From: Atlanticothrix silvestris CENA357
GTDB taxonomy: Bacteria > Cyanobacteriota > Cyanobacteriia > Cyanobacteriales > Nostocaceae
Direction of reading: 5' to 3'
DNA length: 64,000 nt
NCBI RefSeq assembly: GCF_016056295.1
Contig: NZ_JAECZB010000007.1
Span: 16,618 to 80,617 of the forward strand
The stretch's first letter is position 1. Each line of letters opens with the position of its first letter. The notes under the pieces are model-generated. The model made no database searches and had not been told where the DNA came from. It saw only the letters and a list, made by a program, of their open reading frames with translations. Below, piece by piece: positions 40,046-48,669 of this stretch. A program made the position numbers and the translations under genes.

Positions 40046-40699
40046 ATGACTCTATCGATTCGTCCCGATGTAAATTCTGCTGCTCAAGTGGTTTCATCTT
40101 TATCTACTCAGCAGTTACCAACTGTTACTGAAACAGAGATGTTGCAGGCTGTGCGTACTTTATTAATTGGATTAGGAGAAAATCCTGAGAGAGAAGGATT
40201 AAAAGATACTCCCAAGCGAGTTGTCAAAGCTTTGCAGTTTCTTACCAAGGGATATCATGAATCTTTAGATGAACTACTAAATGGGGCAGTTTTTACAGAA
40301 GATGCTAATGAAATGGTGTTAGTCCGGGATATTGATATTTTTAGCTCCTGCGAACATCATATTTTGCCAATTATTGGCCGCGCTCATATTGCCTATATTC
40401 CTGATGGTAAGGTAATAGGATTATCTAAAATAGCCCGTATTTGTGAAATGTATACCCGGCGTTTGCAAGTGCAAGAACGTCTCACTTTACAAATTGCTGA
40501 TGCGTTACAAGGTTTACTCAAACCTCAAGGTGTTGCTGTGGTAATAGAAGCAACCCACATGTGTATGGTGATGCGAGGCGTGCAAAAACCTGGTTCTTGG
40601 ACTGTCACTAGTGCCATGCGCGGTGTGTTTGCGGAAGATGCGCGGACTCGTAAGGAGTTTATGAATTTGGTGCGACACAATACTAATTTTCACTCTTAA
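40046..40699 (+). CDS. folE: GTP cyclohydrolase I (zinc-dependent type IA)
   Basis: FolE converts GTP to dihydroneopterin triphosphate, the first step towards folate and pterins. The zinc ligands are present: Cys and His in [13 protein letters not shown] and the second Cys in THMCMVMRG. The family signature [13 protein letters not shown] follows the first site. The N-terminal 30 residues form an unconserved extension; total length 217 aa is normal. It follows the COG0523 gene by about 100 bases and is probably in the same Zur-controlled unit. Confidence 0.95.
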   Translation: MTLSIRPDVNSAAQVVSSLSTQQLPTVTETEMLQAVRTLLIGLGENPEREGLKDTPKRVVKALQFLTKGYHESLDELLNGAVFTEDANEMVLVRDIDIFSSCEHHILPIIGRAHIAYIPDGKVIGLSKIARICEMYTRRLQVQERLTLQIADALQGLLKPQGVAVVIEATHMCMVMRGVQKPGSWTVTSAMRGVFAEDARTRKEFMNLVRHNTNFHS

Positions 40700-41162
40700 G
40701 TAAAAGGCTATATTCAAGCAGCAGTTTGTAGGTAAATAAACCACATCTTTTTGATTTGACGCAAAGGATTATACGCCAAGACGGAACTCGCAGAGTAGGC
40801 GCAAATAAAGAAATATGGGGTCTAAATACATAAAAACTGCTGTATGACCAAATTATTGATTTATAAATACTTCAGTAAAATAATCTGTAATTTTAAATAC
40901 AAAATTAAATGTGCTTACTTGGTTTTGATTAGAGGATTGAAATTGAAGCTTAATCTTAAGTAATTTACCGAACATGATATAGCGATTGCTACTTAGATTA
41001 GTACATAAACGAATTACAAAATCTAGACAATAAGAGACTTTAGAGCTTGTTCTCTACTATATTAAACTCATTCTTACCTTCCACGACTTGCCAAAGTTGC
41101 ACTCTCTTGATGGGTAAATCGCTAAAATATAACTTGAAAGAATTAGTCTAGGATTCTAACAA
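40700..41162. other. Intergenic region, no gene seen
   Basis: The sequence is AT-rich with a Nostoc-type dispersed repeat (GACGCAAAGGATTATACGCC near 40758). I find no credible coding frame, RNA gene or strong hairpin. Promoter elements for the next small gene are not distinct. Confidence 0.4.
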
Positions 41163-41615
41163 GTGAGAAAACAACTATTTTACATCTTATTTGTACTGAG
41201 CTTAGTTGGCATTCTGGGCTTTTCTTATATCTCAGAACAAGCGCCAGTTACTCGTTGCCGTTCATGGGGCTTTATTTCCTCTACCAGTGGAAAATACTAC
41301 TCTACTCCTGAAAAAGTAGTGATTCAGCCTTGGTTTGGTCGACATCGCGTCTACGGTATATTTATGATTCCCGATGGGTATCGTAGCGATCATTTTGTCA
41401 CCTTAACAATACCTGGGGAAAAAACTTACTGCGGACAACTGATGAATGATGGTGATAACTTTATTGAGGGAATTTATGCTCAACCAGGTTATCACCTAAT
41501 TAAGGGACAATTTAATACACGAATTGCTGTTTGGTTAATTGCCCAAGGCAAAAAAGAACAGTTACAACAACCTAGTAATTGGAGATTAGGTTATGCCCTC
41601 AAAAAGCAAAAATAA
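41163..41615 (+). CDS. Hypothetical exported or membrane-anchored protein (150 aa)
   Basis: The start is GTG. The N-terminus carries a signal- or anchor-like helix (LFYILFVLSLVGILGFSYI). The remainder looks beta-rich with two cysteines (TRCRSWGFI and KTYCGQL), which could form a disulfide outside the cytoplasm. No family is recognised. It stands between folE and acsF without evident partners. Codon use looks normal. Confidence 0.6.
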   Translation: MRKQLFYILFVLSLVGILGFSYISEQAPVTRCRSWGFISSTSGKYYSTPEKVVIQPWFGRHRVYGIFMIPDGYRSDHFVTLTIPGEKTYCGQLMNDGDNFIEGIYAQPGYHLIKGQFNTRIAVWLIAQGKKEQLQQPSNWRLGYALKKQK

Positions 41616-41712
41616 TCCTGCAAGCTTAGTCAGTGTAGCTTACCGTAATACATGTTTAATTGTGTTAATTGTCAACAATTAATACAATTAAATATGTAAA
41701 TAAACTGAACAA

Positions 41713-42789
41713 TTAACGAACTGTCTCTCGTATAGATTCAGTATCAATGGGTTTGATCAGGTACAGCCTTAACATGTGCCAAACGATTGCCAAAGACGGA
41801 GGAATTTTTTGGAGGAATTTTGTGATCTTTGAGCGTTTGCTATTACTAATTGCTGCTAGTTTCAGATTATTTTCGGAACACTGCTCTAACCGCCAGAAAA
41901 ATTCCGGGTGATTTGTGTTTAAGATCAAGGGAAACGCTCGTGCGGAAGTGTTATTGGTCTCCTGAATTACCTTATTATTGTATTTACGTGGATGTATACC
42001 AATGGATTCATAGAATGTTACTCGTTCAAATACCGTGATTGTATGTGTAGCAAATACAGCCAATAGAAAGAAACGTATCCACAAACGCGCTGTCCAATTG
42101 TTCCATAATTGGGGTTGCGATCGCAGCAGCGCTTTGAAAAAATCTCCGTGTCGATTCTCATCCTGACACCAACTCTCAAATTTGCGAAATAGTGGGTAAA
42201 ATTGGTATTCCGGATTTGCCTGTATATGACGATGCACTAATATATAACGCCAATAACCAATTTTCTCCGATAAGTAGACTGTGTAAATAATCCACTCTGG
42301 GGGGAAAAATGTATATGTGCGATGTTTCGTTAAATAACTTAAGTCTAGGGAGAGATTCAAATCTGCCATTGATTTATTCAAAAATCCCGCATGGCGTGCT
42401 TCATCCCGTGCCATGAAATTGAAGGCATCTGCTAAGAGAGGATTTTTATCTTTTAGTCGGCGAGATAATTCTTTAAACAAAAGAAACCCAGAAAATTCCG
42501 AGGTACAAGAACGTTCTAAAAAGTCAATAAAAGCACGCCGCTTTTCACCAGTAATGTGATCCCAAGATTGCTTAAACTCTTCATCGCGCACGAAATGATG
42601 CCGATTATAATCGGCACGTAGTTCTTCAACAATTGCCCGCAACTCAGTCTCATTTGCAGAAATATCTAAATTCGCCACTGCTTCAAAATCAGTGGTATAA
42701 AACCGTGGTGTTAACAGGGTTTCCTGAACAGGTGCTTTAATACCTGGCTTTAGCAATTGCGGCTCTGGGGTTTCGAGAGACTTAATCAT
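41713..42789 (-). CDS. acsF: Mg-protoporphyrin IX monomethyl ester oxidative cyclase (probably the low-oxygen ChlA-II form)
   Basis: AcsF is the di-iron enzyme that forms the isocyclic ring of protochlorophyllide using O2. The 358-aa protein has the iron-ligand motifs DEARHAG and DENRHGD and the family segment LLTPRFYTTDFEAVANLD near the N-terminus. Cyanobacteria often have two copies. The one clustered with a second heme oxygenase and hemN (chlAII-ho2-hemN) is induced at low oxygen. This copy is divergent from a heme-oxygenase remnant and hemN, which supports ChlA-II. The paralogue assignment is from context. Confidence 0.9.
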   Translation of the reverse strand: MIKSLETPEPQLLKPGIKAPVQETLLTPRFYTTDFEAVANLDISANETELRAIVEELRADYNRHHFVRDEEFKQSWDHITGEKRRAFIDFLERSCTSEFSGFLLFKELSRRLKDKNPLLADAFNFMARDEARHAGFLNKSMADLNLSLDLSYLTKHRTYTFFPPEWIIYTVYLSEKIGYWRYILVHRHIQANPEYQFYPLFRKFESWCQDENRHGDFFKALLRSQPQLWNNWTARLWIRFFLLAVFATHTITVFERVTFYESIGIHPRKYNNKVIQETNNTSARAFPLILNTNHPEFFWRLEQCSENNLKLAAISNSKRSKITKFLQKIPPSLAIVWHMLRLYLIKPIDTESIRETVR

Positions 42790-43159
42790 GAACTCAATTA
42801 CATCGCTTTATGTCTATAAAAGCATGAATTGCTTACTAAATACATCAGTTAAATTATCGAAAAGGAAATAAGAATAAATAACCTAATAATCTAGGTTTGC
42901 AGCCTTTAATCCCTACCTAAACAATATAAAGAAATATTAATAGCTTTATAGTGATGCAGATATTGGTAGTTAAATAATTTTGTGAGAGAAAAACAAAAAT
43001 GATTGGGATCTGTATAGGCAGTGTTACTTGCTGGATAGAATGATGCAGATCCTTTCTAAACCTAGAATAACAATCCTTTAACTCTGGACTGTGGATTATC
43101 AGCCATATTGAGTCGGTGGCTGCCTTGAAACCTTGCGCTTGAACATGAAGGAAGCAAAA
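42790..43159. promoter_or_regulatory. Divergent regulatory region between acsF and the heme-oxygenase remnant
   Basis: This 370-base spacer must hold promoters for acsF on the minus strand and for the remnant-hemN unit on the plus strand. It is AT-rich and no gene is visible. By analogy with other cyanobacteria, a low-oxygen activator (ChlR type) may bind here, but I cannot point to a defined site. Confidence 0.45.
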
Positions 43160-43348
43160 ATGAGTAGCGATTTAGCTGTCAAACTGCGCTCTGGCACACA
43201 ACAAGCTCACACAGCGGCAGAAAATGTGGGATTCATGAAATGTTTTCTTAAAGGAGTTGTGGATAGGGACTGTTTCGCCAAGTTTTTAGGCAATTTATCG
43301 AAATCGCTACAGCAAATTAATTTTCTACAAATTAGCCTGTTTGGTTGA
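43160..43348 (+). pseudogene. Truncated heme oxygenase (ho2-like 5' fragment)
   Basis: The ATG at 43160 has AAGGAAG five bases upstream. The 62-residue product matches the start of heme oxygenase: SSDLAVKLRSGTQQAHTAAE contains the proximal heme His region, followed by NVGFMKCFLKGVV. The similarity stops after about 50 residues (FLGNLSKS) and a stop codon comes shortly after. Normal heme oxygenases have about 240 residues. The 160 bases to hemN do not contain the rest, so the 3' part has been deleted rather than frameshifted. The 5' end may persist because it carries the promoter for hemN. Confidence 0.8.
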
Positions 43349-43511
43349 AATCAACACATCATGGATTGCTGCTGATCTTTAAAATAAACAGCAGTAACCC
43401 TATTTTTGTTAATGCCTTAGTGGTTCAAAAATGATTTTTTAATCACAAAAGCACAAAGATGAAAGTATTTTTCTTGCTATTACCTATACAACTAACTACT
43501 AAGAGGTTTTG

Positions 43512-44894
43512 ATGGTTTTTCTACTACCTAGTGTCAAATTTGATCTAAATATGATCAAAAAATATGATACTCCTGCACCCAGATACACCAGTTACCCACC
43601 GGCTACAGAGTTAAAAGAAGGGTTTAGCGTCACTGATTTTCAAGCCGCGATCGCCGCCTCGAATCAAAGAAAATCTCCTCTATCTTTATATTTCCATATC
43701 CCCTTTTGTCAGAGTGCCTGCTACTTCTGTGGCTGTAATACAGTAATTTCTAACAACAAGAGTATTGCTCAACCTTATGTAGAGTTCTTGGTTCAAGAAA
43801 TCAAGAACATGGCAGCCTTGATTGATTCAGATAGAAAAGTACTGCAAATCCATTGGGGTGGTGGTACACCTAATTACTTGGATCATGACCAAGTAGAATT
43901 TTTATGGAAGAACATTAATCGATACTTCAGTATTGATCCACAAGCAGAAATTTCAATTGAGATTAATCCTCGTTATGTCGATAAAAACTATATTTTCTTT
44001 CTGAGAGAAATTGGGTTTAACCGTATTAGTTTTGGTATCCAGGATTTTAACCGCGAAGTACAAGTAGCTGTGAATCGCGTACAACCAGAAGAAATGCTGT
44101 TTGATGTCATGGATTGGATCAAAGCAGCTAAGTTTGAAAGTGTAAATGTAGATTTAATTTATGGTTTACCATATCAAAATTTCCAGACATTTCAGGAGAC
44201 AGTGAAAAAGACAATTCAATTAGATCCTGACCGCATAGTTGTTTTTAACTTTGCTTATGTACCGTGGTTGAAGCCAGCACAAAAAAATATTCCTCAAGAA
44301 GCATTGCCGCAACCACAAGAAAAGTTAGAAATTCTCAAAATGACTATTGAGGAATTGACAAATAGTCAGTACGTATTCATTGGTATGGATCATTTTGCCA
44401 AACCTAACGATGAACTAGCGATCGCCCAACGTGATCGCACCCTCCAGCGCAACTTTCAGGGCTACACCACCCACGCAGGTACAGAACTTTTGGGGTTTGG
44501 TGTTTCATCCATTAGTATGTTAAATGAAGCTTATTTCCAAAATCACAAGCAGTTAAAAGATTATTACCAAGCGATCGCAGGATCTACTTTACCTATTAGT
44601 AAAGGCATTAACTTGACACAAGATGACATGATCCGACGTGATGTTATCTTATGTATCATGTCTCACTTTCATCTGCGTAAGCAAGATATAGAAGAGAAAT
44701 ATCATATTAATTTTGATGATTACTTCGCTCAGGAGATAGAAGTACTGAAGCCATTAGCAGCCGATGGACTCGTCAGTGTCTCAAGTAACCATATCCAGAT
44801 TACAGATATCGGTAGGCTACTAGTAAGAAATATTGCTGTCGTATTTGACACACATAATCAAGTCCGAGATAAACAATTTTCCCGTGCAATTTAA
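43512..44894 (+). CDS. hemN: Oxygen-independent coproporphyrinogen III oxidase
   Basis: This radical-SAM enzyme converts coproporphyrinogen III to protoporphyrinogen IX without O2. The 4Fe-4S motif CxxxCxxC is at residues 66-73 (HIPFCQSACYFCGC). The N-terminus KYDTPAPRYTSYPPATEL is characteristic of true HemN, in contrast to the HemW-like proteins. Gly-rich SAM contacts (HWGGGTPNYL) and the C-terminal HemN domain are present. Length is 460 aa. The ATG at 43512 has AAGAGG five bases upstream. An aerobic counterpart, hemF, is at about 60.5 kb in this window. Confidence 0.95.
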   Translation: MVFLLPSVKFDLNMIKKYDTPAPRYTSYPPATELKEGFSVTDFQAAIAASNQRKSPLSLYFHIPFCQSACYFCGCNTVISNNKSIAQPYVEFLVQEIKNMAALIDSDRKVLQIHWGGGTPNYLDHDQVEFLWKNINRYFSIDPQAEISIEINPRYVDKNYIFFLREIGFNRISFGIQDFNREVQVAVNRVQPEEMLFDVMDWIKAAKFESVNVDLIYGLPYQNFQTFQETVKKTIQLDPDRIVVFNFAYVPWLKPAQKNIPQEALPQPQEKLEILKMTIEELTNSQYVFIGMDHFAKPNDELAIAQRDRTLQRNFQGYTTHAGTELLGFGVSSISMLNEAYFQNHKQLKDYYQAIAGSTLPISKGINLTQDDMIRRDVILCIMSHFHLRKQDIEEKYHINFDDYFAQEIEVLKPLAADGLVSVSSNHIQITDIGRLLVRNIAVVFDTHNQVRDKQFSRAI

Positions 44895-45354
44895 GCAAAG
44901 GTTGGCAACTATAACAGGGAAAAGACCAATACTTTTCGGTTAAGGGAGAAAGGGGAAATAAAAACCTTTAACCCTTATCCTTTAACTTTTTCTCGTAACC
45001 TGACTTCAAGTTAAAAATACTTAATAGAATAATATTGATAGTGGCACAGCCATTATGCATGACTAATTACCGCTGCTCACAATTAGGATTTATTTTGCTA
45101 GATATATAAAACCAAATAAAATCAAGATTAATCTCTTAACAGAGACAAAATACAAAGACATTAAATACAGATTTTGTATTCCAAAAATATTAATTTTTAG
45201 ATTAAAAATACGCCTAATTTTGAATTTAGATTAACTTGCATAATTTCTCTGCCTTTTGGTTTTAATATCTCTCTCATCTGGTAGAAAGAATTGCAAAGTA
45301 GGATTGGTAATCTATATACAGATGAAAGCAAAATAAATTTTTGAGGAATTTGTT
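44895..45354. other. Intergenic region, no gene seen
   Basis: The sequence is AT-rich. Near 44940-44990 a purine-rich/pyrimidine-rich repeat pair (AAGGGGAAATAAAAACC and TTTAACCCTTATCCTTT) resembles dispersed Nostoc repeats and might act as a hemN terminator. Nothing coding is seen. Confidence 0.4.
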
Positions 45355-45627
45355 ATGAATATTATTGCTTGGATAATTTTGGGACTTTTGGCTGGTGCGA
45401 TCGGTAAAGCTATCTATCCAGGTAGACAAGGCGGTGGCATTCTATCCACAATGATCTTGGGTATTATCGGTGCTTTCCTTGGTGGTAGCTTATTTACGCT
45501 ACTGCAAACGGGCACGCTGCAACTAACAGCTGCAAGTTTAAGCATTGGCGGTCTAGTTGTGGCAGTTATTGGTGCAATGGTTGCCATCTTTCTTTGGGGC
45601 TTATTGTCTAGAAGCAGTAACGCCTAG
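45355..45627 (+). CDS. GlsB/YeaQ/YmgE-family small membrane protein
   Basis: The 90-aa protein has three hydrophobic helices with Gly-rich turns: NIIAWIILGLLAGAIGKAIY, TMILGIIGAFLGGSLF and IGGLVVAVIGAMVAIFLWGL. This is the transglycosylase-associated (YeaQ/YmgE/GlsB) family of stress-related inner-membrane proteins, whose molecular function is not established. A GAGGAA ribosome site precedes the ATG. It is monocistronic; a weak hairpin (GGCTTTCA/TGAAAGCC, 45737-45762) follows it. Confidence 0.87.
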   Translation: MNIIAWIILGLLAGAIGKAIYPGRQGGGILSTMILGIIGAFLGGSLFTLLQTGTLQLTAASLSIGGLVVAVIGAMVAIFLWGLLSRSSNA

Positions 45628-45904
45628 TTTAAAGTAATATCTAGTAGTTATCTTGTAGGGAACGCATCTACTAGGTATTGTCTTGCACTTATTTTGTAGG
45701 TCTTAAGCAAGGTTTATAGATAAGGTAAGCTGCAAAGGCTTTCATTCATTTCATTGAAAGCCAAATTTATAAAATAGGCCACTAATACTATCAAAAGTAT
45801 CTTAGTAGTGCTGCATATAAATTGGGTTAATTAGATGGGAAATTGCAAAGTTGAGTTCATCCCATAACCCGTTATTGTGTTGAAAATAATTGAAGTGAGA
45901 TTGT

Positions 45905-46597
45905 ATGTTTTTCCATAAAAAAGAGCCAATTCATGTTGTAAATGTGGGTGATGCCGATCCTCGTTTTGCTCAATTGTTACTTGAGCAATTTGGGGGAGCA
46001 ACCGGAGAACTATCAGCAGCTCTCCAATATTGGGTACAATCTTTTCATGTCGAAAATCCTGGCATTAAAGACATGCTCCAAGATATCGCCATTGAGGAGT
46101 TTGGCCACTTAGAGATGGTTGGTAAGCTCATTGAAGGTCATACTAAGAATGTAGATCAAACAGAGGCTTATAAAAGCACTCTATTTGCTGTACGAGGTAT
46201 GGGCCCTCATTTTTTAGACAGTCAAGGTAGTGCTTGGACGGCAACTTACCTAAATGAAGGCGGGGATGTAGTGCGTGATTTGAGAGCTAACATTGCAGCT
46301 GAAGCTGGCGCTCGTCAGACTTACGAATCACTAATTAAGCTAGCAACCGACCAAAAAACTAAAGAGACTTTAGTGCATTTGTTAACCAGAGAAATTTCTC
46401 ATACCCAGATGTTTATGAAGGCTCTCGACTCACTGGATAAATTGACTGATCCTTTGTTTGGCAATATTCAGCCTGATGAAACTGTAGATCTTTACTACAA
46501 CCTATCTACAAACGGTAATGGTAAAGATGAGCGTGGCCCTTGGAACTCTGAGCCAACATTCAAATATATTGCCAACCCACTTGAAAGTCACTCCTAA
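45905..46597 (+). CDS. Manganese catalase
   Basis: This non-heme, di-manganese enzyme breaks down H2O2 in the cytoplasm. The 230-aa protein shows the ligand-bearing helices GGATGELSAALQYWVQSF, DIAIEEFGHLEMVGKLIE, ANIAAEAGARQTYESLI and REISHTQMFMKALDS, which supply the Glu/His metal ligands. The length matches the shorter KatB-type Mn catalase of Anabaena, which is linked to salt and desiccation tolerance, but the paralogue is not certain. It is followed by a strong terminator. Confidence 0.93.
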   Translation: MFFHKKEPIHVVNVGDADPRFAQLLLEQFGGATGELSAALQYWVQSFHVENPGIKDMLQDIAIEEFGHLEMVGKLIEGHTKNVDQTEAYKSTLFAVRGMGPHFLDSQGSAWTATYLNEGGDVVRDLRANIAAEAGARQTYESLIKLATDQKTKETLVHLLTREISHTQMFMKALDSLDKLTDPLFGNIQPDETVDLYYNLSTNGNGKDERGPWNSEPTFKYIANPLESHS

Positions 46598-46702
46598 TTA
46601 TCTGTCAAAGTGGAAGTCACTTTACAACATCAGTGCTTGTTAAATAAGCAATGGCTTACTTCTAATTTCCTCGAATAACTCTTAATCACGAGGAAAGTAA
46701 AT

Positions 46703-46736
46703 GAGTCGGTTTTAATTACCCGACTCACTTTATTTT
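46703..46736 (+). terminator. Mn catalase terminator
   Basis: GAGTCGG (46703-46709) pairs with CCGACTC (46720-46726). The hairpin is followed by a T-rich tract (ACTTTATTTTT). It lies about 100 bases past the catalase stop. Confidence 0.7.
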
Positions 46737-46914
46737 TATGCATTTTGCAGTTATTTTTACTTGACTTATATGAATTTACAATGAAGCTGCATAAAAAAGA
46801 ACTTCGAGAATTAAATCGTAAGAAGTCAAAGATATAACTCGCCCGGATGTAATTTTGCTGAGAGCATCTTGAAGGCGATCGCATCCGGTAAAAATATTAA
46901 CACCAATATTTAGG

Positions 46915-47220
46915 TTATTTAATTACAGCTAAATCATAACTTAACTTTTTGTTAATAAAATCTATAACCTTAGCTTCTGCGGGTGTAATTATCCCGTCTA
47001 GATGAGCCATTTTTTGATACTGAGCCACTAAGGGTACGGCAAAGTCACTATTAATTTGCTCAAGTAAGCTTTCTAAAGATGGTAACGATTTTATATTAGC
47101 TGCGATCGCATCGATTGAAGCAGGACTGACGTTCGCAGCTTGTAATTCTGACAAAATATCTTTCCCTGATTTATTTGGATTACCCGCTAAGACAATGTAA
47201 ACCAAAATTTGATTAACCAC
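46915..47220 (-). CDS. Hypothetical protein (101 aa), possibly part of a broken gene
   Basis: The frame starts at a GTG and has helical, TerB-like features (LVAQYQKMAHLDGIITPAEAKVIDFI), but I do not recognise a firm family. Just upstream in another frame lies a fragment with a recognisable N-terminal start, and the two overlap near 47187-47220. This may mean that the present frame is the tail of a disrupted or fused gene. Expression as a separate protein is uncertain. Confidence 0.45.
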   Translation of the reverse strand: MVNQILVYIVLAGNPNKSGKDILSELQAANVSPASIDAIAANIKSLPSLESLLEQINSDFAVPLVAQYQKMAHLDGIITPAEAKVIDFINKKLSYDLAVIK

Positions 47221-47291
47221 TGACTTACCAGAATGTTAATCGCGTTTGCATCACCCTGCTTGGCAAGTTCTAAAATGTTTAGTTGTGTCAT
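47187..47291 (-). pseudogene. Remnant of a conserved cyanobacterial gene start
   Basis: From an ATG at 47291 the minus strand reads MTQLNILELAKQGDANAINI and stops after 34 codons. The motif ELAKQGDxxAIxxL is the familiar beginning of a cyanobacterial family of proteins of about 90 residues or more. The remainder is missing; the frame runs out of phase into the 101-aa gene. A small deletion or fusion is likely. The family match is from memory. Confidence 0.5.
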
Positions 47292-47501
47292 ACTTAGTAC
47301 TGGTAAGAATTTTACTCATAAAACTAGTTCAATTATTCCCATCCACAATTTCAAAAGTAACATGAGTAATATTTGATACTTAAAATCATAACCATCAGCC
47401 ATCCTACGTTTACCTATCAGCACAATTAATCACGGGATCGCTTGCTGTATTCTTCACAGTTTGTTACAAAAGTACAAAGAACTTCTAGAGACTAAAACCA
47501 A

Positions 47502-48296
47502 ATGTTCGGCGGACTTACTGGTTTAACAGATCCAAAAGGCACAGACTGGGGAGAGAGGATGCTCAACACAGTCGCGAGCCAAACGATTCGCCACCTGTTT
47601 ACCCAAAGCGAGTCAGTAGAAGTCTTTGTGCGCTGCTATCCCTCCAGCAAGCTCTTGCAAGGCAGCATTGATAGCTTCAAAATGAGTGGTCGTGGCTTGG
47701 TCATCCGTAGAGAGTTCGCGGTAGAGGAGATGTCGTTTGAAACTGATGCGGTTGCCATTGACTTTGGAGCAGTCCTGGGTGGTAAATTGAATCTCAAGCA
47801 ACCTACTCAGGCGATCGCTCAAGTAATTTTGTCAGAAGCAGGCATTAACCAAGCCTTCAATGCGGAATTGGTGAAAAAGCGTTTGGTCAATCTCTCAGTA
47901 CCTGCTTTGACAGCATTATCTGGCGGTCAACCAGTTTCATTTACAGATGTCCAGGTACAATTGTTGCCCGGAAATCGCTTGCAGATGGCGGCAAAGGCAG
48001 ATTTAAACAATGGCGAACTCGTACCATTGAGTATGACCTTAACCATAGCCGTTGAACGGCGGCGACGCATTTCCTTTAAAGATCCTCAAATCGAACTTGA
48101 CTCTGTGCCAGAAGCACAACGAGAAATATCTCAAACTTTGAGCATGGCATTGGCAGAAATTCTAGATAATATGGTTGATTTGGATCGCTTTGACCTAGAT
48201 GGGGTGAAAATGCGGCTCAATCGTTTAGAAACTGAAGGTAAAAAGCTAATTTTCAGTGGATATGCTGAGATTGAACGTATTCCAAGTACCTCTTGA
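47502..48296 (+). CDS. DUF2993 (LmeA-like) family protein
   Basis: This is a 264-aa member of the DUF2993 family, widespread in cyanobacteria and related to mycobacterial LmeA lipid-binding proteins. Recognisable parts are SVEVFVRCYPSSKLLQGSID, GRGLVIRREFAVEEMSFETD and the C-terminal SQTLSMALAEILDNMVDLD. No signal peptide is seen, unlike many relatives. The function in cyanobacteria is unknown. It is followed by repeats and a shared terminator. Confidence 0.85.
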   Translation: MFGGLTGLTDPKGTDWGERMLNTVASQTIRHLFTQSESVEVFVRCYPSSKLLQGSIDSFKMSGRGLVIRREFAVEEMSFETDAVAIDFGAVLGGKLNLKQPTQAIAQVILSEAGINQAFNAELVKKRLVNLSVPALTALSGGQPVSFTDVQVQLLPGNRLQMAAKADLNNGELVPLSMTLTIAVERRRRISFKDPQIELDSVPEAQREISQTLSMALAEILDNMVDLDRFDLDGVKMRLNRLETEGKKLIFSGYAEIERIPSTS

Positions 48297-48669
48297 TATA
48301 CTTATTTTGCACCAAGCGGCACAAGGATTAAGAACAACTTTCCCTCTGTGCTTGCTTAAGATTTAAAATACATCAACTCCCTTCTCTACGAGAGGCTGCG
48401 CCAACGGGAGAGGGAACTCTTAACAGGCAACAGTTTGTCCGTTCGTTCCCTCTCACCACCAATGGGTCTGAGTCCCCCACCTATAGGTGGCAAGTCTTGA
48501 CGGGGGATTTAATCCCCCGTCACAGACAGTCCCTGTTCCCTGTTGCCCGTTAATAAAATGCCGCCTAGAGTTATCTGGACGGCATTTTGATTTTTTAGGT
48601 TTAAGTCAGTGGTTGCTGTGTCCCTCTTAATTACAAATTACGAATTACGAATTACGAATTAGTAATTAT
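48297..48669. repeat. Repeat-rich region with palindrome
   Basis: No gene is present. The region holds a GAGAGGCTGCGCCAACGGGA dispersed repeat, a perfect 23-base palindrome (GACGGGGGATT, T, AATCCCCCGTC at 48499-48521), a terminator hairpin described separately, and a TTACGAA tandem repeat (about 48639-48664) next to the ugd stop. Confidence 0.8.
48555..48596 (+). terminator. Terminator between DUF2993 and ugd genes
   Basis: AAAATGCCG (48555-48563) pairs with CGGCATTTT (48580-48588), followed by GATTTTTTAG. On the minus strand the hairpin runs into a TTTATTAA tract, so it may serve both convergent genes. Confidence 0.75.

Noticed and set aside
46630..46884. 84-aa minus-strand frame after the Mn catalase gene
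   Set aside because: It crosses the catalase terminator hairpin, has Phe/Ser/Asn-rich composition and no recognisable start signal.
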